From contig LT549889.1 in the NCBI GenBank assembly GCA_900078775.1, positions 3,472,001-3,536,000 on the forward strand: a stretch of DNA of 64,000 bases, in the 5' to 3' direction. The position numbers were made by a program, and so were the translations under genes. Shown piece by piece: positions 42,037-52,689 of the stretch. Origin of the DNA: Mycolicibacterium aurum. Lineage in GTDB: Bacteria; Actinomycetota; Actinomycetes; Mycobacteriales; Mycobacteriaceae. How positions within the stretch are numbered: the stretch's first letter is position 1; every line of letters begins with the position of its first letter. The notes under the pieces are model-generated. The model was given only the letters and a program-made list of their open reading frames with translations, had not been told where the DNA came from and ran no database searches.

Positions 42037-43107
42037 ATGACCGATACCGTGCTGGTGACCGGAGCCTTCGGTTTGGTCGGTTCGGCAACCGTCCACCGGT
42101 TGGCGGCCGACGGACGCCGCGTGGTCGCCACCGACCTGGACACCCCGGCCAACCGCAAGGCCGCCGAGGCCCTGCCGGTCGGCGTCACGGTGCAGTGGGC
42201 CGATCTGACCGATCCGGCCGCCGTCGGGGCACTGCTGAACGAGGTCGCGCCGGCGGCGATCATCCATCTGGCGGCCGTCATCCCGCCGTTCATCTACCAG
42301 CGCCGCGGGCTGGCCGAGCGGGTCAACGTCGAGGCCACCGCCAGCCTGGTGCGGGCCGCCGAAAAGCTCGCGGCAGCACCGCGTTTCGTGCTGGCCTCCA
42401 GCATCGCGGTCTACGGTTCCCGCAACCCGCACACGGTCACCGGCCCGCTCACCGCGGACACCCCGGTCAACCCGGCCGACATCTACGGCGAGCACAAGGT
42501 CCGGGCCGAGAAGATCGTGCGGACCTCGGCGCTGGACTGGGTGATCCTGCGGCTGGGCGGGGTGCTGACCGTCTCCCCCGGCTCCTACATGAAGGTGGAC
42601 AACTTCTACTTCGAGGGCATGCTGCCCACCGACGGCCGGCTGCAGACCGTCGATGTGCGGGATGTGGCAACCGCTTTCGCGGGGGCCACCACCGCCGACG
42701 CACTCGGCGAGACACTGCTCATCGGCGGCGACGACGCCACCCACCGACTGGTGCAGGGCGACGTCGCACCGGCCATGGCCGCGGCGCTGGGCCTGGTCGG
42801 TGGACTACCGGTCGGGCTCAAGGGCGACCCGGCCGACGACGACAGTTGGTTCAACACCGACTGGATGGACACCGGCCGCGCCCAACAACTTCTGCGCTTC
42901 CAACACCATTCGTGGCCCGACATGCTGATCGAGACCGCGGCCGGCGCCGGCCTCAAGCGCCCGCTGCTGCGGCTGGTGGCGCCGCTGGCCAAGCAGATCC
43001 TCAAACGCCAGACCGCCTATCACGGCACCGGACGGCGATTCGCCGATCCCTGGGCGGCGATCGAGCAGAAATGGGGCAACCCCCGACCGGACGGAGCAAC
43101 GGCATGA
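42037..43107 (+). CDS. NAD(P)-dependent epimerase/dehydratase
   Basis: 356 residues, extended SDR. Coenzyme motif VTGAFGLVG (about 7-15), catalytic Tyr150 and Lys154 in YGEHK. It is related to 3-beta-HSD and nucleotide-sugar epimerase groups; the C-terminal end has a hydrophobic segment (LLRLVAPLAKQIL). The preceding KstR-type site and the coupled SDR gene suggest a steroid or lipid-related oxidoreductase rather than a sugar enzyme (inference). The stop overlaps the SDR start by 4 bases (ATGA). Confidence 0.85.
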   Translation: MTDTVLVTGAFGLVGSATVHRLAADGRRVVATDLDTPANRKAAEALPVGVTVQWADLTDPAAVGALLNEVAPAAIIHLAAVIPPFIYQRRGLAERVNVEATASLVRAAEKLAAAPRFVLASSIAVYGSRNPHTVTGPLTADTPVNPADIYGEHKVRAEKIVRTSALDWVILRLGGVLTVSPGSYMKVDNFYFEGMLPTDGRLQTVDVRDVATAFAGATTADALGETLLIGGDDATHRLVQGDVAPAMAAALGLVGGLPVGLKGDPADDDSWFNTDWMDTGRAQQLLRFQHHSWPDMLIETAAGAGLKRPLLRLVAPLAKQILKRQTAYHGTGRRFADPWAAIEQKWGNPRPDGATA

Positions 43108-43895
43108 CGACCACCCCCAGGACCGCTATCGTGATCGGTGGCGCCTCCGGCATCGGCTGGGCCTCCGCGCAGGCCCTGGCCGCCGAGGGCTACCGGACCG
43201 TCGTCGCCGACCGCAACACCGAACTGGCCGAGGCCCGCGCCGCCGAACTCGGCGATCCGCACACCGCGGCAGGCGTCGACGTCGTCGACGAAGCCTCGGT
43301 CGCAACACTTTTCGAGCAGGTCGGCGGTGGGGCGAGCGAAGCGACGGGAGGTGGCACAGTCGACCAGGTGGTCAGCTGCGCCGGCTTCTCCAACATCGGC
43401 CTCATCGTCGACCTCGCGGTAGCGGACTTCCGGGCCGTCATCGACGTCTGCCTCAACGGCGCCTTCATCGTCGCCAAATACGCCGGACGGCACCTGCGCG
43501 AAGGCGGCTCGCTGATCTCCATCTCCTCGCTGAATGCCCGCCAGCCCGCCGTCGGGATGAGCGCCTACTGCGCCGCCAAGGCCGGGCTGTCGATGCTCAC
43601 CCAGGTCGCCGCGCTGGAACTGGCGCCGCGCGGGATCCGGGTCAACGCCGTGGCCCCCGGGTTCGTCCACACCCCGCTGACCGAGGGCGCGGCCCTGATC
43701 CCCGGCGTGGTCGAGGAGTACGTGGAGAACACCCCGCTGGGCCGGGCCGGCACCCCCGAGGACATCGCCGAGGCGGTCGTCTTCCTGACCAAGTCGTCCT
43801 GGCTGACCGGGGAGGTGCTCGATCTCAACGGCGGCTCGCACATGAAGCGCTACCCCGACGTGATCGGACACGTCATGAAGCTCGCACAAGCCTGA
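43104..43895 (+). CDS. Classical SDR oxidoreductase with a Gly-rich insert
   Basis: 263 residues. Cofactor motif GGASGIG (12-18), NAG-like CAGFSN, Ser of ISSLNAR, then YCAAK (Tyr155, Lys159). The C-terminal GRAGTPEDIAEAVVFLTKSS is standard. An insertion at residues 73-85 (VGGGASEATGGGT) lies where classical SDRs have a short link between a helix and the NAG strand, and the underlying DNA has GCGAGCGAAGCGAC-type character. Coupled to the epimerase, so probably acts in the same pathway. Confidence 0.88.
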   Translation: MTTTPRTAIVIGGASGIGWASAQALAAEGYRTVVADRNTELAEARAAELGDPHTAAGVDVVDEASVATLFEQVGGGASEATGGGTVDQVVSCAGFSNIGLIVDLAVADFRAVIDVCLNGAFIVAKYAGRHLREGGSLISISSLNARQPAVGMSAYCAAKAGLSMLTQVAALELAPRGIRVNAVAPGFVHTPLTEGAALIPGVVEEYVENTPLGRAGTPEDIAEAVVFLTKSSWLTGEVLDLNGGSHMKRYPDVIGHVMKLAQA

Positions 43896-43918
43896 TCGAA
43901 AACCTGTCAAATAGACGG

Positions 43919-45112
43919 GTGAATACCGAGTTCACCGTCGGCCAGCGGCGGGCCCTGGCGATCGCGACGGTCGTCGCCCTCGTCTTCGGCGCGTACTTCC
44001 TGCGCGGGTTCTTCATCCTCATCGTGGTCGCGGCCGTGGTGGCCTACCTGTTCGACCCGCTCTACGAACGGCTGCGCCGGCGGTTCAGCTCCGGGCTGTC
44101 GGCCACCCTCACCCTGTTCGCGGCGCTGGCCACCGTCGTCGTGCCGATCAGCGCGACCGTCGCGATCGGCGTCGTGCAGATCTCCACCATGGTGCGCAGC
44201 GTCGCCGACTGGGTCGGCAAGACCGACCTGAGCACCCTGGGAGACCGCTCCCTTCAGGTGGTCAACGAGCTGCTGGACCGGGTGCCGTTCCTGCAGAGCA
44301 CCAACGTCACCGCCGAACAGGTGCAGGAATGGGTGGTGAAGTTCGCACAACGGGCCGGCGAGTGGGGCCTGTCCTTCCTGCAGGGCGCGGCCGGTGGGCT
44401 GTTCGGCGGTCTGACGGCGGCGATCATCTTCCTGTACGTGTTCATCTCGATGCTGGTCAACGGGGACCAGTTGCGGCTGCTGATCACCCGGCTGAACCCG
44501 CTCGGCGCGGAGGCCACCGACCTGTACCTGGCCAAGATGGCGGCCATGGTCCGCGGCACCGTGCGCGGGCAGTTCGTCATCGCCTTGGTCCAGGGCGTGG
44601 CCGGTGCGGTCTCGATCTACCTGGCCGGCTTCCACGACGGGTTCTTCATATTCGCGATCCTGCTGTCGGCACTGTCGGTGATCCCGCTCGGCGGCGGCAT
44701 CGTGACCATCCCGTTCGGCATCGGGTTGATCTTCTTCGGCAACATCATCGGCGGCATCTTCGTCATCGTCTTCCACCTGGTAGTGGTCACCAACATCGAC
44801 AATGTGCTGCGCCCGATCCTGGTGCCCAAGGAGGCCAAACTCGACTCAGCGCTGATGCTGCTGTCGGTGTTCGCCGGCATCACCATGTTCGGTTTCCTGG
44901 GCATCATCATCGGCCCGGTGATCATGATCGTCATCGTCACCACGATCAGCGTGTACCTGTGGGTCTACCAGGGTGTGCCGATGGAGCTGGGGTCCGAGGA
45001 CGACGGACCCGATAAACCCGGTCGGCTGAAGCGACTGATCGCCCGGGCCCGCACCGCAACGCGGCGGCGCACCGCCGGCGCGAGGGCTCAATCGGACGAC
45101 GATTCGGACTGA
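43919..45112 (+). CDS. AI-2E family transporter, Rv1101c-like
   Basis: 397 residues, GTG start. Eight transmembrane segments with the signature region TIPFGIGLIFFGNIIGGIFV and DNVLRPILVPKEAKLDSALM, typical of the AI-2E/PerM family. Charged C-terminal tail. It occupies the Rv1101c position. Family members include putative small-molecule exporters and Na+/H+ antiporter relatives; autoinducer export is not established for mycobacteria. Confidence 0.9.
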   Translation: MNTEFTVGQRRALAIATVVALVFGAYFLRGFFILIVVAAVVAYLFDPLYERLRRRFSSGLSATLTLFAALATVVVPISATVAIGVVQISTMVRSVADWVGKTDLSTLGDRSLQVVNELLDRVPFLQSTNVTAEQVQEWVVKFAQRAGEWGLSFLQGAAGGLFGGLTAAIIFLYVFISMLVNGDQLRLLITRLNPLGAEATDLYLAKMAAMVRGTVRGQFVIALVQGVAGAVSIYLAGFHDGFFIFAILLSALSVIPLGGGIVTIPFGIGLIFFGNIIGGIFVIVFHLVVVTNIDNVLRPILVPKEAKLDSALMLLSVFAGITMFGFLGIIIGPVIMIVIVTTISVYLWVYQGVPMELGSEDDGPDKPGRLKRLIARARTATRRRTAGARAQSDDDSD

Positions 45113-45120
45113 GAACCCGG

Positions 45121-46758
45121 TCAGCTCACCAAGACTGCGCTCGTCGGCGGTTCGTAGATCGCCACCTTGACCAGGGCGTCCAGCAGCACCGCCATGACGC
45201 CGTCCCACGGGGTGACGCGCACGGAATCGGTGGTGGTGAACGGCAACCCGACCGCCACCGCCGGTCGGCCCGAGGTGGGAATCTGCACCGCGTGACCCGG
45301 CTCCGCGTAGATCCCGCGATCGGTGCCGGCGAACATGTCGTCGAGCCATCCGGCGGCGATGGTGCGCACGGCTTCGATATTGCGGCGCTCCGAGAAGCCG
45401 GCGACGACGTACTCGGCGAACTGCAGCAGCGGGTTGCCGCCCTGCAGGGCGTCGATGTGGCGGCCACCCTCCAGTACGAGGCCGTTGTGTTCGCCCGGGC
45501 GGGCCTGCTGCAACTGGTCGCTGATCAGGCCGTAGCGGTTCCACTGGTATCGCTCGGACGAGATATTGCGCACCGGAACGTGATTGGCCCCGACCAGCTG
45601 GGCCAGTGCGCGCGGCGTGGTGTCGTTGACGTCGACGCCGTCGAGTAACACCACCCCGACGAGATCGTCGATGGCGCCGTTGACGGTCATCCGGCCGGCG
45701 GCGCCCATCACCAGGGTTGCCCCCAGCGAGTGCCCGACGAGCGCGAAGCGGGTGGGCAGGACGACGGCGTGTCCGGCCGCGGCACTGGCGCTTTCGGTGA
45801 GCGCCGCACGGTCACCGGCAAACAGCGCCGCGATCCCGTCCTGCATCGGAGTACCGCCCAGCCACACCGCGCCGGGGTCCAGGAAATTCGACGTGATGCT
45901 CGGCGCCACCACGATGCTGTTGGTCCGCTGTGCGAGCTCGGCTGCGGTGTGGCTGTACATCGACGAGACGGCGCCGAACCCGTGCTGCAGATAGATCAGC
46001 CGGGCCGGGGGTTCTCCCTCGGAGTCCGGGAAGTACCAGTCGGCCTTCACTTTTCGGCCTGCCCCCACCGGGACGGCCAGCGTCGAGGTGCGCACGGTGA
46101 CGATGCTCTGCGCGGGCAGCATCGGTGGTCCGGCGAACAGTTGGATGACGCCCATCAGGACGTTGAGCAGCGTGGAGCCGACGGCGTTGACGAACTTCTG
46201 CACCGGTTTGATGACCGACATCGGCATCAGCGGCGCCGAGATCCGGGCCGACGACACGGTCGGCGCCACCGGTGCGGGAGACGGCTCGGTGCGCGCAGAT
46301 TCGGGCTGGGCGGATGCGGCGGCCGCGCGGGCGGTGGATGGCCGCTCGGTGCCCGCCGGGCGGTCGGCCGGCGACGGTGGGGCGGCGGCCACGCGGGCCG
46401 AGAACGCGGACCGGCGCCGGTCCCTCGGGCTTCCTGGCTCGGCGGCGCGCGCCCGTCGCGGTGCGGTCACCGGTTCGACCGACTCGTCCGCGCCGGCCTC
46501 GTCGGCGGCCGGGACGGTTTCTCCCGGCAGGTCCTCGGTGCCGCCAGTCTCCGCCTGTTCGGCGGCCTGGTCCTTGCCGGCCTCGTCGTCGTCCTCATCG
46601 GCTGCCGGAGTCCGTGGCCCAGGGTTGTCGCCCTCGGCGCTCGTTGCCGGGTCCGACCCCGGATCGGCCGCCGCCCCGCCCGCACCCACCAGGACGCCGG
46701 CCCCGATCGCGGCCAACACCGCCGCCGCAGCCAACGACGTGTCCCACCGGCTGACCAT
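45121..46758 (-). CDS. Secreted alpha/beta hydrolase (lipase-like) with disordered linker
   Basis: 545 residues from the ATG at 46758 (MVSRWDTSLAAAAVL); a run of G (GGGGG) lies upstream. Signal peptide about 1-34 (AGGAAADP), a Pro/Ala/Glu/Asp linker to about 160, then a hydrolase domain: YLQHGFGAV, nucleophile Ser344 in GHSLGATLV, DDLVGVVLLDGVD. This resembles secreted mycobacterial lipases/esterases. The divergent TetR gene starts 78 bases away and probably regulates it. Confidence 0.85.
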   Translation of the reverse strand: MVSRWDTSLAAAAVLAAIGAGVLVGAGGAAADPGSDPATSAEGDNPGPRTPAADEDDDEAGKDQAAEQAETGGTEDLPGETVPAADEAGADESVEPVTAPRRARAAEPGSPRDRRRSAFSARVAAAPPSPADRPAGTERPSTARAAAASAQPESARTEPSPAPVAPTVSSARISAPLMPMSVIKPVQKFVNAVGSTLLNVLMGVIQLFAGPPMLPAQSIVTVRTSTLAVPVGAGRKVKADWYFPDSEGEPPARLIYLQHGFGAVSSMYSHTAAELAQRTNSIVVAPSITSNFLDPGAVWLGGTPMQDGIAALFAGDRAALTESASAAAGHAVVLPTRFALVGHSLGATLVMGAAGRMTVNGAIDDLVGVVLLDGVDVNDTTPRALAQLVGANHVPVRNISSERYQWNRYGLISDQLQQARPGEHNGLVLEGGRHIDALQGGNPLLQFAEYVVAGFSERRNIEAVRTIAAGWLDDMFAGTDRGIYAEPGHAVQIPTSGRPAVAVGLPFTTTDSVRVTPWDGVMAVLLDALVKVAIYEPPTSAVLVS

Positions 46759-46788
46759 CAGCGAACCCCCTGTCGACGCTGACCGCAC

Positions 46789-46820
46789 TATATTGAACAG
46801 AGAACTCAAAATGTTCTTTT
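46789..46820. promoter_or_regulatory. Promoter and likely TetR operator
   Basis: TATATT at 46789-46794 is a -10-like element. Just after it AGAAC (46801-46805) and GTTCT (46813-46817) form an inverted repeat with 7 bases between, nested in a longer GAACA-N12-TGTTC pair. In a 78-base divergent region this is the natural operator for the TetR protein, serving both genes. Confidence 0.55.
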
Positions 46821-46836
46821 TGCCGAAGGATCTCCA

Positions 46837-47484
46837 ATGTCAGCTGAGCCCGCCCGCCGAGGTCGCGGCCGCCCGGCCGGCGGCGGGGTCTCGGCATCAG
46901 AGTTGAAGGCGGCGTTCCTCGACGCCGCCGAACGGCTGTTCATCCACCGCGGGTACCGGGCGTCGACCATCGAAGACATCGCCCGGGAGGCGGGCTATTC
47001 GCGGGGCACCATCTACCGGCACTTCCCGACCCGGGACAGCCTGGTCGACGAGCTGGTGCAGCGCACCACCACGCGGCACATGATGGGCATCCTGGAACGC
47101 CTGCCTGCCGGGGCCGATTTGTTGGGCATCCTCACCGAATCGATGGTGATCGTGAGCGCCGAACTGATCCGGGACCCCCTGCTGCAGACATTGGCCGACA
47201 GCACCGACGAGAACACCATCGCGCACATGCTGGCTCACAACGACGCCCTGCTGCGGATGGTCGAGGACTCGATGACGGCCACCGTCGAGGCCGCCGAGCC
47301 AGGGATCCTGCGGCCGCGGGACCTGGCCCGCTATCTCGTCGCCACCAATATCAGCATGCTGCTCGGCCTGGTGCCGGGAACCGGCGATCCGCAGACCGCG
47401 CGCCGGTACATCGAGGTGTTCGTGCTGCCCGCGATCGCCGCGGACCCGGGCCCGGCCCGGGCGGTGTTCCCCGAACCGGCCTAG
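46837..47484 (+). CDS. TetR-family regulator
   Basis: 215 residues. Helix-turn-helix IEDIAREAGYSRGTIYRHFPTRDSLVDEL, then a helical ligand domain typical of TetR_C. Its stop TAG (47482-47484) lies in CTAG, the target-site duplication of the adjacent IS701 element, so the protein end is unchanged. Divergent from the lipase-like gene; ligand probably lipophilic by context (inference). Confidence 0.88.
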   Translation: MSAEPARRGRGRPAGGGVSASELKAAFLDAAERLFIHRGYRASTIEDIAREAGYSRGTIYRHFPTRDSLVDELVQRTTTRHMMGILERLPAGADLLGILTESMVIVSAELIRDPLLQTLADSTDENTIAHMLAHNDALLRMVEDSMTATVEAAEPGILRPRDLARYLVATNISMLLGLVPGTGDPQTARRYIEVFVLPAIAADPGPARAVFPEPA

Positions 47485-47502
47485 TACTACAGTTGTAGAT
47501 TG
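47481..47502. repeat. IS701 left inverted repeat with CTAG duplication
   Basis: CTAG (47481-47484) followed by an 18-base terminal repeat, TACTACAGTTGTAGATTG. It is the exact reverse complement of 48871-48892. Confidence 0.9.
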
Positions 47503-48888
47503 GGTTCATTGGTGTTCTGACCTGCGTTGATAGTGATGGTGGCGGGCGGTGGCTTGGTGTTTTCGCCGCCAGAGTGACCATGCCCAGATGGTGTCTTGGG
47601 TGGCGGTGCGGGTGAGGATGAGTTTGTCGAAGAGCCGTCGAATTTCGTTGAGGGTGAACGGAATCAGGCCGGGCGGGGTAGGTGTGTGATCACGTTCGTT
47701 GGCGGCCGTTACGGCCAGGAAGGCCATGGCGAGCATGGACAGGATCACCCAGCGCCGCCAGGACCTCCAGGTACGTACCTGATGTTCGTCAAGTCCGGCT
47801 TGGCCTTTGGCGGCCTGAAACGATTCCTCGATGGTCCAGCGCTGCCCGGCCACCGCGACCAGAGTCGACAGTGGGACCGAGTGGGGTAACCAACACCGAT
47901 AGTAGGCGAGTTCCCCGGTGGAATCGTTGCGGCGCAACATGATCCACTCATGTCCGGGCAGAGCCGAGTCGATGTCGATTCGCAGCCACGAATACATCCG
48001 CGGCCCCTTGCTGCCGGCCCCGGCCGACAGACGCTGCCAGACGAACTCGGGTTTCTCCGCGACCAGGGCATCGACGCGACACCGCGCGGTGACCACATGA
48101 TGGTTGCAGGCCACGTTGAGCACATACCCGACACCACGCTCGCGGCAGGTGGTGCGCAGTGCGGTGTCGGCGCCGTATACCTCGTCCCCGGCGACCCACG
48201 ACGCGGGCACCCCAGCATCCAACACGGCGGTGATCATCTCCTGGGCCAGCGCGGGTTTGGTGGCGAACCCGACATCATCGGGCACACCCGCCCGCGCCAG
48301 CTTGGCGGGATCCTCGGTCCAGGACTTGGGCAGATAGAGCCTGCCGTCGATCAGAGCGTGCCCGCGCGCGGCGGCGTAGGTCAGGTACACCGCGACCTGG
48401 GCGTTCTCGATACGTCCCGCGGTGCCGGTGTACTGGCGTTGCACACCGACGGTCGCGGTGCCCTTCTTCAGATCCCCGGTCTCGTCAACCACGAGCACGG
48501 CATCAGGGTCGGCAAACGCCATGGTCACGTAGTCACGCACATCTGCCGCGACCGCGTCCTCATCCCAAGATGCCCGAGAAAGCATGTGCTGCAAACCATA
48601 CGGTGTCACATCGCCACGCTCCTCAGCGATGGTCCAGCAATTCTTGCGTTCCAGATTCGACAGCAACCCCAACATCAGCCCCGCAGCATGGCGAGCTGAC
48701 TCGAAACGGGCGAACCGGGACCGGATGCGATCCATCAGCGCGCCGAACTCATCAAGCCAGTGGTCGGGATCTATGCTGGAAGCGGCGGTCGGCGCCGCGC
48801 TTTGAATTGTCTTCACAACCAACGATAATCGCGCGCTGACCGCCTCTACCAGCGCAAACACGCCGCAACGCAATCTACAACTGTAGTA
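47485..48888. mobile_element. IS701-family insertion sequence
   Basis: 1404 bases bounded by perfect 18-bp inverted repeats and 4-bp direct repeats CTAG. IS701 elements target and duplicate YTAR-type tetranucleotides, and CTAG fits. The element carries one transposase gene on the minus strand and looks intact, so it may be active. It lies between two convergent genes, TetR and DUF4245, and its insertion point is inside their overlapping stop codons. Confidence 0.93.
47506..48816 (-). CDS. IS701-family transposase
   Basis: 436 residues from a GTG (VKTIQSAAP) at 48816, the likeliest start; a longer frame begins in the terminal repeat. The DDE domain shows VLVVDETGDLKKG, DEVYGADTALRTTCRERGVG and the C-terminal WTIEESFQAAKGQAGLDEHQVRTW, characteristic of the IS701 transposases. 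No frameshift or internal stop, so the element may be functional. Confidence 0.9.
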   Translation of the reverse strand: MKTIQSAAPTAASSIDPDHWLDEFGALMDRIRSRFARFESARHAAGLMLGLLSNLERKNCWTIAEERGDVTPYGLQHMLSRASWDEDAVAADVRDYVTMAFADPDAVLVVDETGDLKKGTATVGVQRQYTGTAGRIENAQVAVYLTYAAARGHALIDGRLYLPKSWTEDPAKLARAGVPDDVGFATKPALAQEMITAVLDAGVPASWVAGDEVYGADTALRTTCRERGVGYVLNVACNHHVVTARCRVDALVAEKPEFVWQRLSAGAGSKGPRMYSWLRIDIDSALPGHEWIMLRRNDSTGELAYYRCWLPHSVPLSTLVAVAGQRWTIEESFQAAKGQAGLDEHQVRTWRSWRRWVILSMLAMAFLAVTAANERDHTPTPPGLIPFTLNEIRRLFDKLILTRTATQDTIWAWSLWRRKHQATARHHHYQRRSEHQ

Positions 48889-48892
48889 CTAG
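48871..48892. repeat. IS701 right inverted repeat with CTAG duplication
   Basis: CAATCTACAACTGTAGTA (48871-48888) followed by CTAG (48889-48892). The CTA of the duplication also forms the TAG stop of the DUF4245 gene on the minus strand. Confidence 0.9.
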
Positions 48893-49533
48893 GCCGGCAG
48901 CGGCGCCTGGGTCTGCACCGCGCGGGCCAGCGTCCGGAAGTCATCAGGCTTACCGGCGCCGGTGATGGCCAGCTGAGCCGTCCCGTCCAGGCGGGTGGTC
49001 CAGATCGGCTCCCCCTCGCCCGGCTCGTAGACCACCCAGGTGACGCCGTCGACGTCCTGGGCGCCGGTGGGCACCGCCTCGGGGTCGATGGACCCGACCA
49101 GGCGGGCCTCGTCGGCGTTGCTCTGCGTGAGGCTCAGGTACATCCTGCTCGGTGCGATGTAGCCGACCCGCGAGGTCAGCGCCCGGACCGGCTGCCCGGT
49201 CTCCGGGTCGGTGCGGCCACCGTCGATCCCGCCGCGCGCCCCGGAGTTCGGCTGCCAACCCTGCGGCAGCTCCGGCAGCCGGACCGGGAACGGCATCACC
49301 TCGGCGTCGGCGCCCAGGGCCGCGGGCGCGTCATACGACGGCACATCGCCCTGTCCGGGACCGCTCGGCGCGAACGAGCACATGCCCAGCACACCGGCCA
49401 GCAGGATGCAGATCGCGACCAGCGGGGCCATCGACCAGAACATGTCCCGGCCGTCGTGCAACAGCCGGTCCTTGGCGGGGCGTGGAACCGGCACGACGAC
49501 CGGTGCGTCGGGGTCCGGTTCGGGGGTAGTCAT
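48889..49533 (-). CDS. DUF4245 protein (Rv1100-like)
   Basis: 214 residues from ATG 49533. A cytoplasmic Pro-rich start (TTPEPDPDAPVVVPVPRPAK), one transmembrane helix (MAPLVAICILLAGVLGMCSF) and an extracytoplasmic DUF4245 domain with VRLPELPQGWQPNSGARGG and TSRVGYIAPSRMYLSLTQS. Corresponds to Rv1100, of unknown role. Its TAG stop uses the IS701 target duplication. It is divergent from glpX. Confidence 0.9.
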   Translation of the reverse strand: MTTPEPDPDAPVVVPVPRPAKDRLLHDGRDMFWSMAPLVAICILLAGVLGMCSFAPSGPGQGDVPSYDAPAALGADAEVMPFPVRLPELPQGWQPNSGARGGIDGGRTDPETGQPVRALTSRVGYIAPSRMYLSLTQSNADEARLVGSIDPEAVPTGAQDVDGVTWVVYEPGEGEPIWTTRLDGTAQLAITGAGKPDDFRTLARAVQTQAPLPA

Positions 49534-49589
49534 GACAGCCAGTATCCCAGTTCCCAAAGTTGGACCCGCTAATGGGACAATCTGCAGCC

Positions 49590-50618
49590 ATGACGCCTTC
49601 GCGCCGGGAAGCCCCAGACCGCAACCTCGCCCTCGAACTCGTCCGAGTCACCGAAGCAGGAGCCATGGCCGCCGGCCGATGGGTCGGCCGCGGTGACAAG
49701 GAAGGCGGTGACGGAGCCGCCGTCGACGCCATGCGCGAGCTGGTCAACTCGGTCTCGATGCGCGGTGTCGTGGTCATCGGCGAGGGCGAGAAGGACAACG
49801 CCCCGATGCTCTACAACGGCGAAGAGGTCGGCAACGGGGACGGCCCGGACTGCGACTTCGCCGTCGACCCGGTGGACGGCACCACCCTGATGAGCAAGGG
49901 CATGCCCAACGCCATCTCGGTGCTCGCGGTCGCCGAGCGCGGCGCCATGTTCGATCCGTCCGCGGTGTTCTACATGAACAAGATCGCCGGCGGCCCGGAC
50001 GTCGCCGACTTCATCGACATCACCTCGCCCATCGCGGCGAACATCCAGCGCATCGCCAAGGTCCGCAAGGCCTCGGTGTCCGATGTGACCGTGTGCATCC
50101 TGGACCGGCCGCGGCACGCCAAGCTGATGGACGAGGTCCGCTCGGCGGGCGCCCGCATCCGGCTGATCTCCGACGGTGACGTCGCCGGCGCCATCTCGGC
50201 CTGCCGGCCCGAGTCCGGCACCGACCTGCTCGTCGGCATCGGCGGCACCCCCGAGGGCATCATCGCCGCGGCCGCCATCCGCTGCATGGGCGGCGAGATC
50301 CAGGCCACCCTGGCCCCCACCGACGACGATGAGCGGCAACGCGCCCTCGACCGGGGCTACGACCTGGACCGCGTGCTCACCACCAAGGACCTGGTCTCCG
50401 GTGAGAACGTCTTCTTCTGCGCCACCGGCGTCACCGACGGCGACCTGCTCAAGGGTGTGCGCTACTTCGGTGGCGGCTGCACCACGCAGTCCATCGTGAT
50501 GCGGTCCAAGTCCGGCACCGTCCGGATGATCGAGGCCTACCACCGGCTGTCCAAGCTCAACGAGTACTCGGCGGTGAACTTCACCGGGGACTCGTCCGCA
50601 GCACACCCCCTCCCCTGA
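49590..50618 (+). CDS. glpX: Class II fructose-1,6-bisphosphatase
   Basis: 342 residues from ATG 49590; another ATG six codons earlier (49572) is possible. GlpX family: [30 protein letters not shown] and [12 protein letters not shown] provide the metal-binding acidic residues. It makes fructose 6-phosphate in gluconeogenesis and is the main FBPase of mycobacteria (Rv1099c). Precedes fum by 29 bases, likely one operon. Confidence 0.96.
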   Translation: MTPSRREAPDRNLALELVRVTEAGAMAAGRWVGRGDKEGGDGAAVDAMRELVNSVSMRGVVVIGEGEKDNAPMLYNGEEVGNGDGPDCDFAVDPVDGTTLMSKGMPNAISVLAVAERGAMFDPSAVFYMNKIAGGPDVADFIDITSPIAANIQRIAKVRKASVSDVTVCILDRPRHAKLMDEVRSAGARIRLISDGDVAGAISACRPESGTDLLVGIGGTPEGIIAAAAIRCMGGEIQATLAPTDDDERQRALDRGYDLDRVLTTKDLVSGENVFFCATGVTDGDLLKGVRYFGGGCTTQSIVMRSKSGTVRMIEAYHRLSKLNEYSAVNFTGDSSAAHPLP

Positions 50619-50647
50619 TCCGTAGCAGCGACTAGAAAAGGACCCTG

Positions 50648-52054
<1,407 letters not shown>

Positions 52055-52064
52055 CCCTCCCCCG

Positions 52065-52122
52065 CGAACAGACGTGAATGGCCCCCAAAATCCCGATTTT
52101 GGGGGCCATTCACGTCTGTTCG
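52065..52122. terminator. Perfect 28-bp hairpin (second hairpin family)
   Basis: Arms 52065-52092 and 52095-52122 are exact reverse complements around CC. It follows fum (stop 52054) and faces the PRC-barrel gene (stop 52178), so it can serve both strands. Its outer 20 bases share 18 positions with the left arm of the hairpin at 6200-6259. Confidence 0.88.
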
Positions 52123-52177
52123 GCAAGCAGTGGTGCGGACCCGGTGATCACCGAGGGTTGCGCTCCCGGTTCGCGGT

Positions 52178-52648
52178 TCAGTCCTTGACCTCCGATTCCT
52201 CCGCAGGTTCCTCGGACGGCTCCTCGGCTTCGGGGGCGTAGGCCGCGGTGTTGATAGCGGTGCCGCCGATCCCGGCGGCCACCGAGGCGATGTTCAGAGT
52301 CGCCGAGTGCGGGGCCGGTGGCTCCGGGGCGTCGGGCTGGGGTTCGTCGAGCCGGTAGTGCTGCGTGAGTCTCTGCGCGTCGTCCACAGTCACGCCCTCG
52401 CCGGCGGTGACGGTCGGCGCCTGCTTGACCGCCTCCTTGGTGACGGTGACGGTGACCGCCCGGCCCTCCTGGCGGCAGCCGGTCAGCGGTATCAGCGCAC
52501 GGGACGTGCCCAGGAATCCGGTGCTCACCTCGGCCCATCTGGGTTCGCGGGTCGGCCCGTCGACGAACAGCTTGCGGATCTTTCCGATCTTGTGGCCGTC
52601 CACGTCGTAGGCGCTCGCACCGACATACCGCTCCACCAACGTCGTCAT
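52178..52648 (-). CDS. PRC-barrel domain protein
   Basis: 156 residues from ATG 52648 (MTTLVERYVGASAYDVDGHK). The N-terminal half is a PRC barrel (DGHKIGKIRKLFVD); the C-terminal half is acidic and Pro-rich with a Gly/Ala segment (IASVAAGIGGTAINTAAYAP) that is weakly hydrophobic. PRC-barrel proteins act as small stress or scaffold modules in bacteria. Upstream is the repeat element copy B. Confidence 0.78.
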   Translation of the reverse strand: MTTLVERYVGASAYDVDGHKIGKIRKLFVDGPTREPRWAEVSTGFLGTSRALIPLTGCRQEGRAVTVTVTKEAVKQAPTVTAGEGVTVDDAQRLTQHYRLDEPQPDAPEPPAPHSATLNIASVAAGIGGTAINTAAYAPEAEEPSEEPAEESEVKD

Positions 52649-52689
52649 GCACAGGTGGATAGCCGCCGCCCGTGAGCGACAAACATTGC

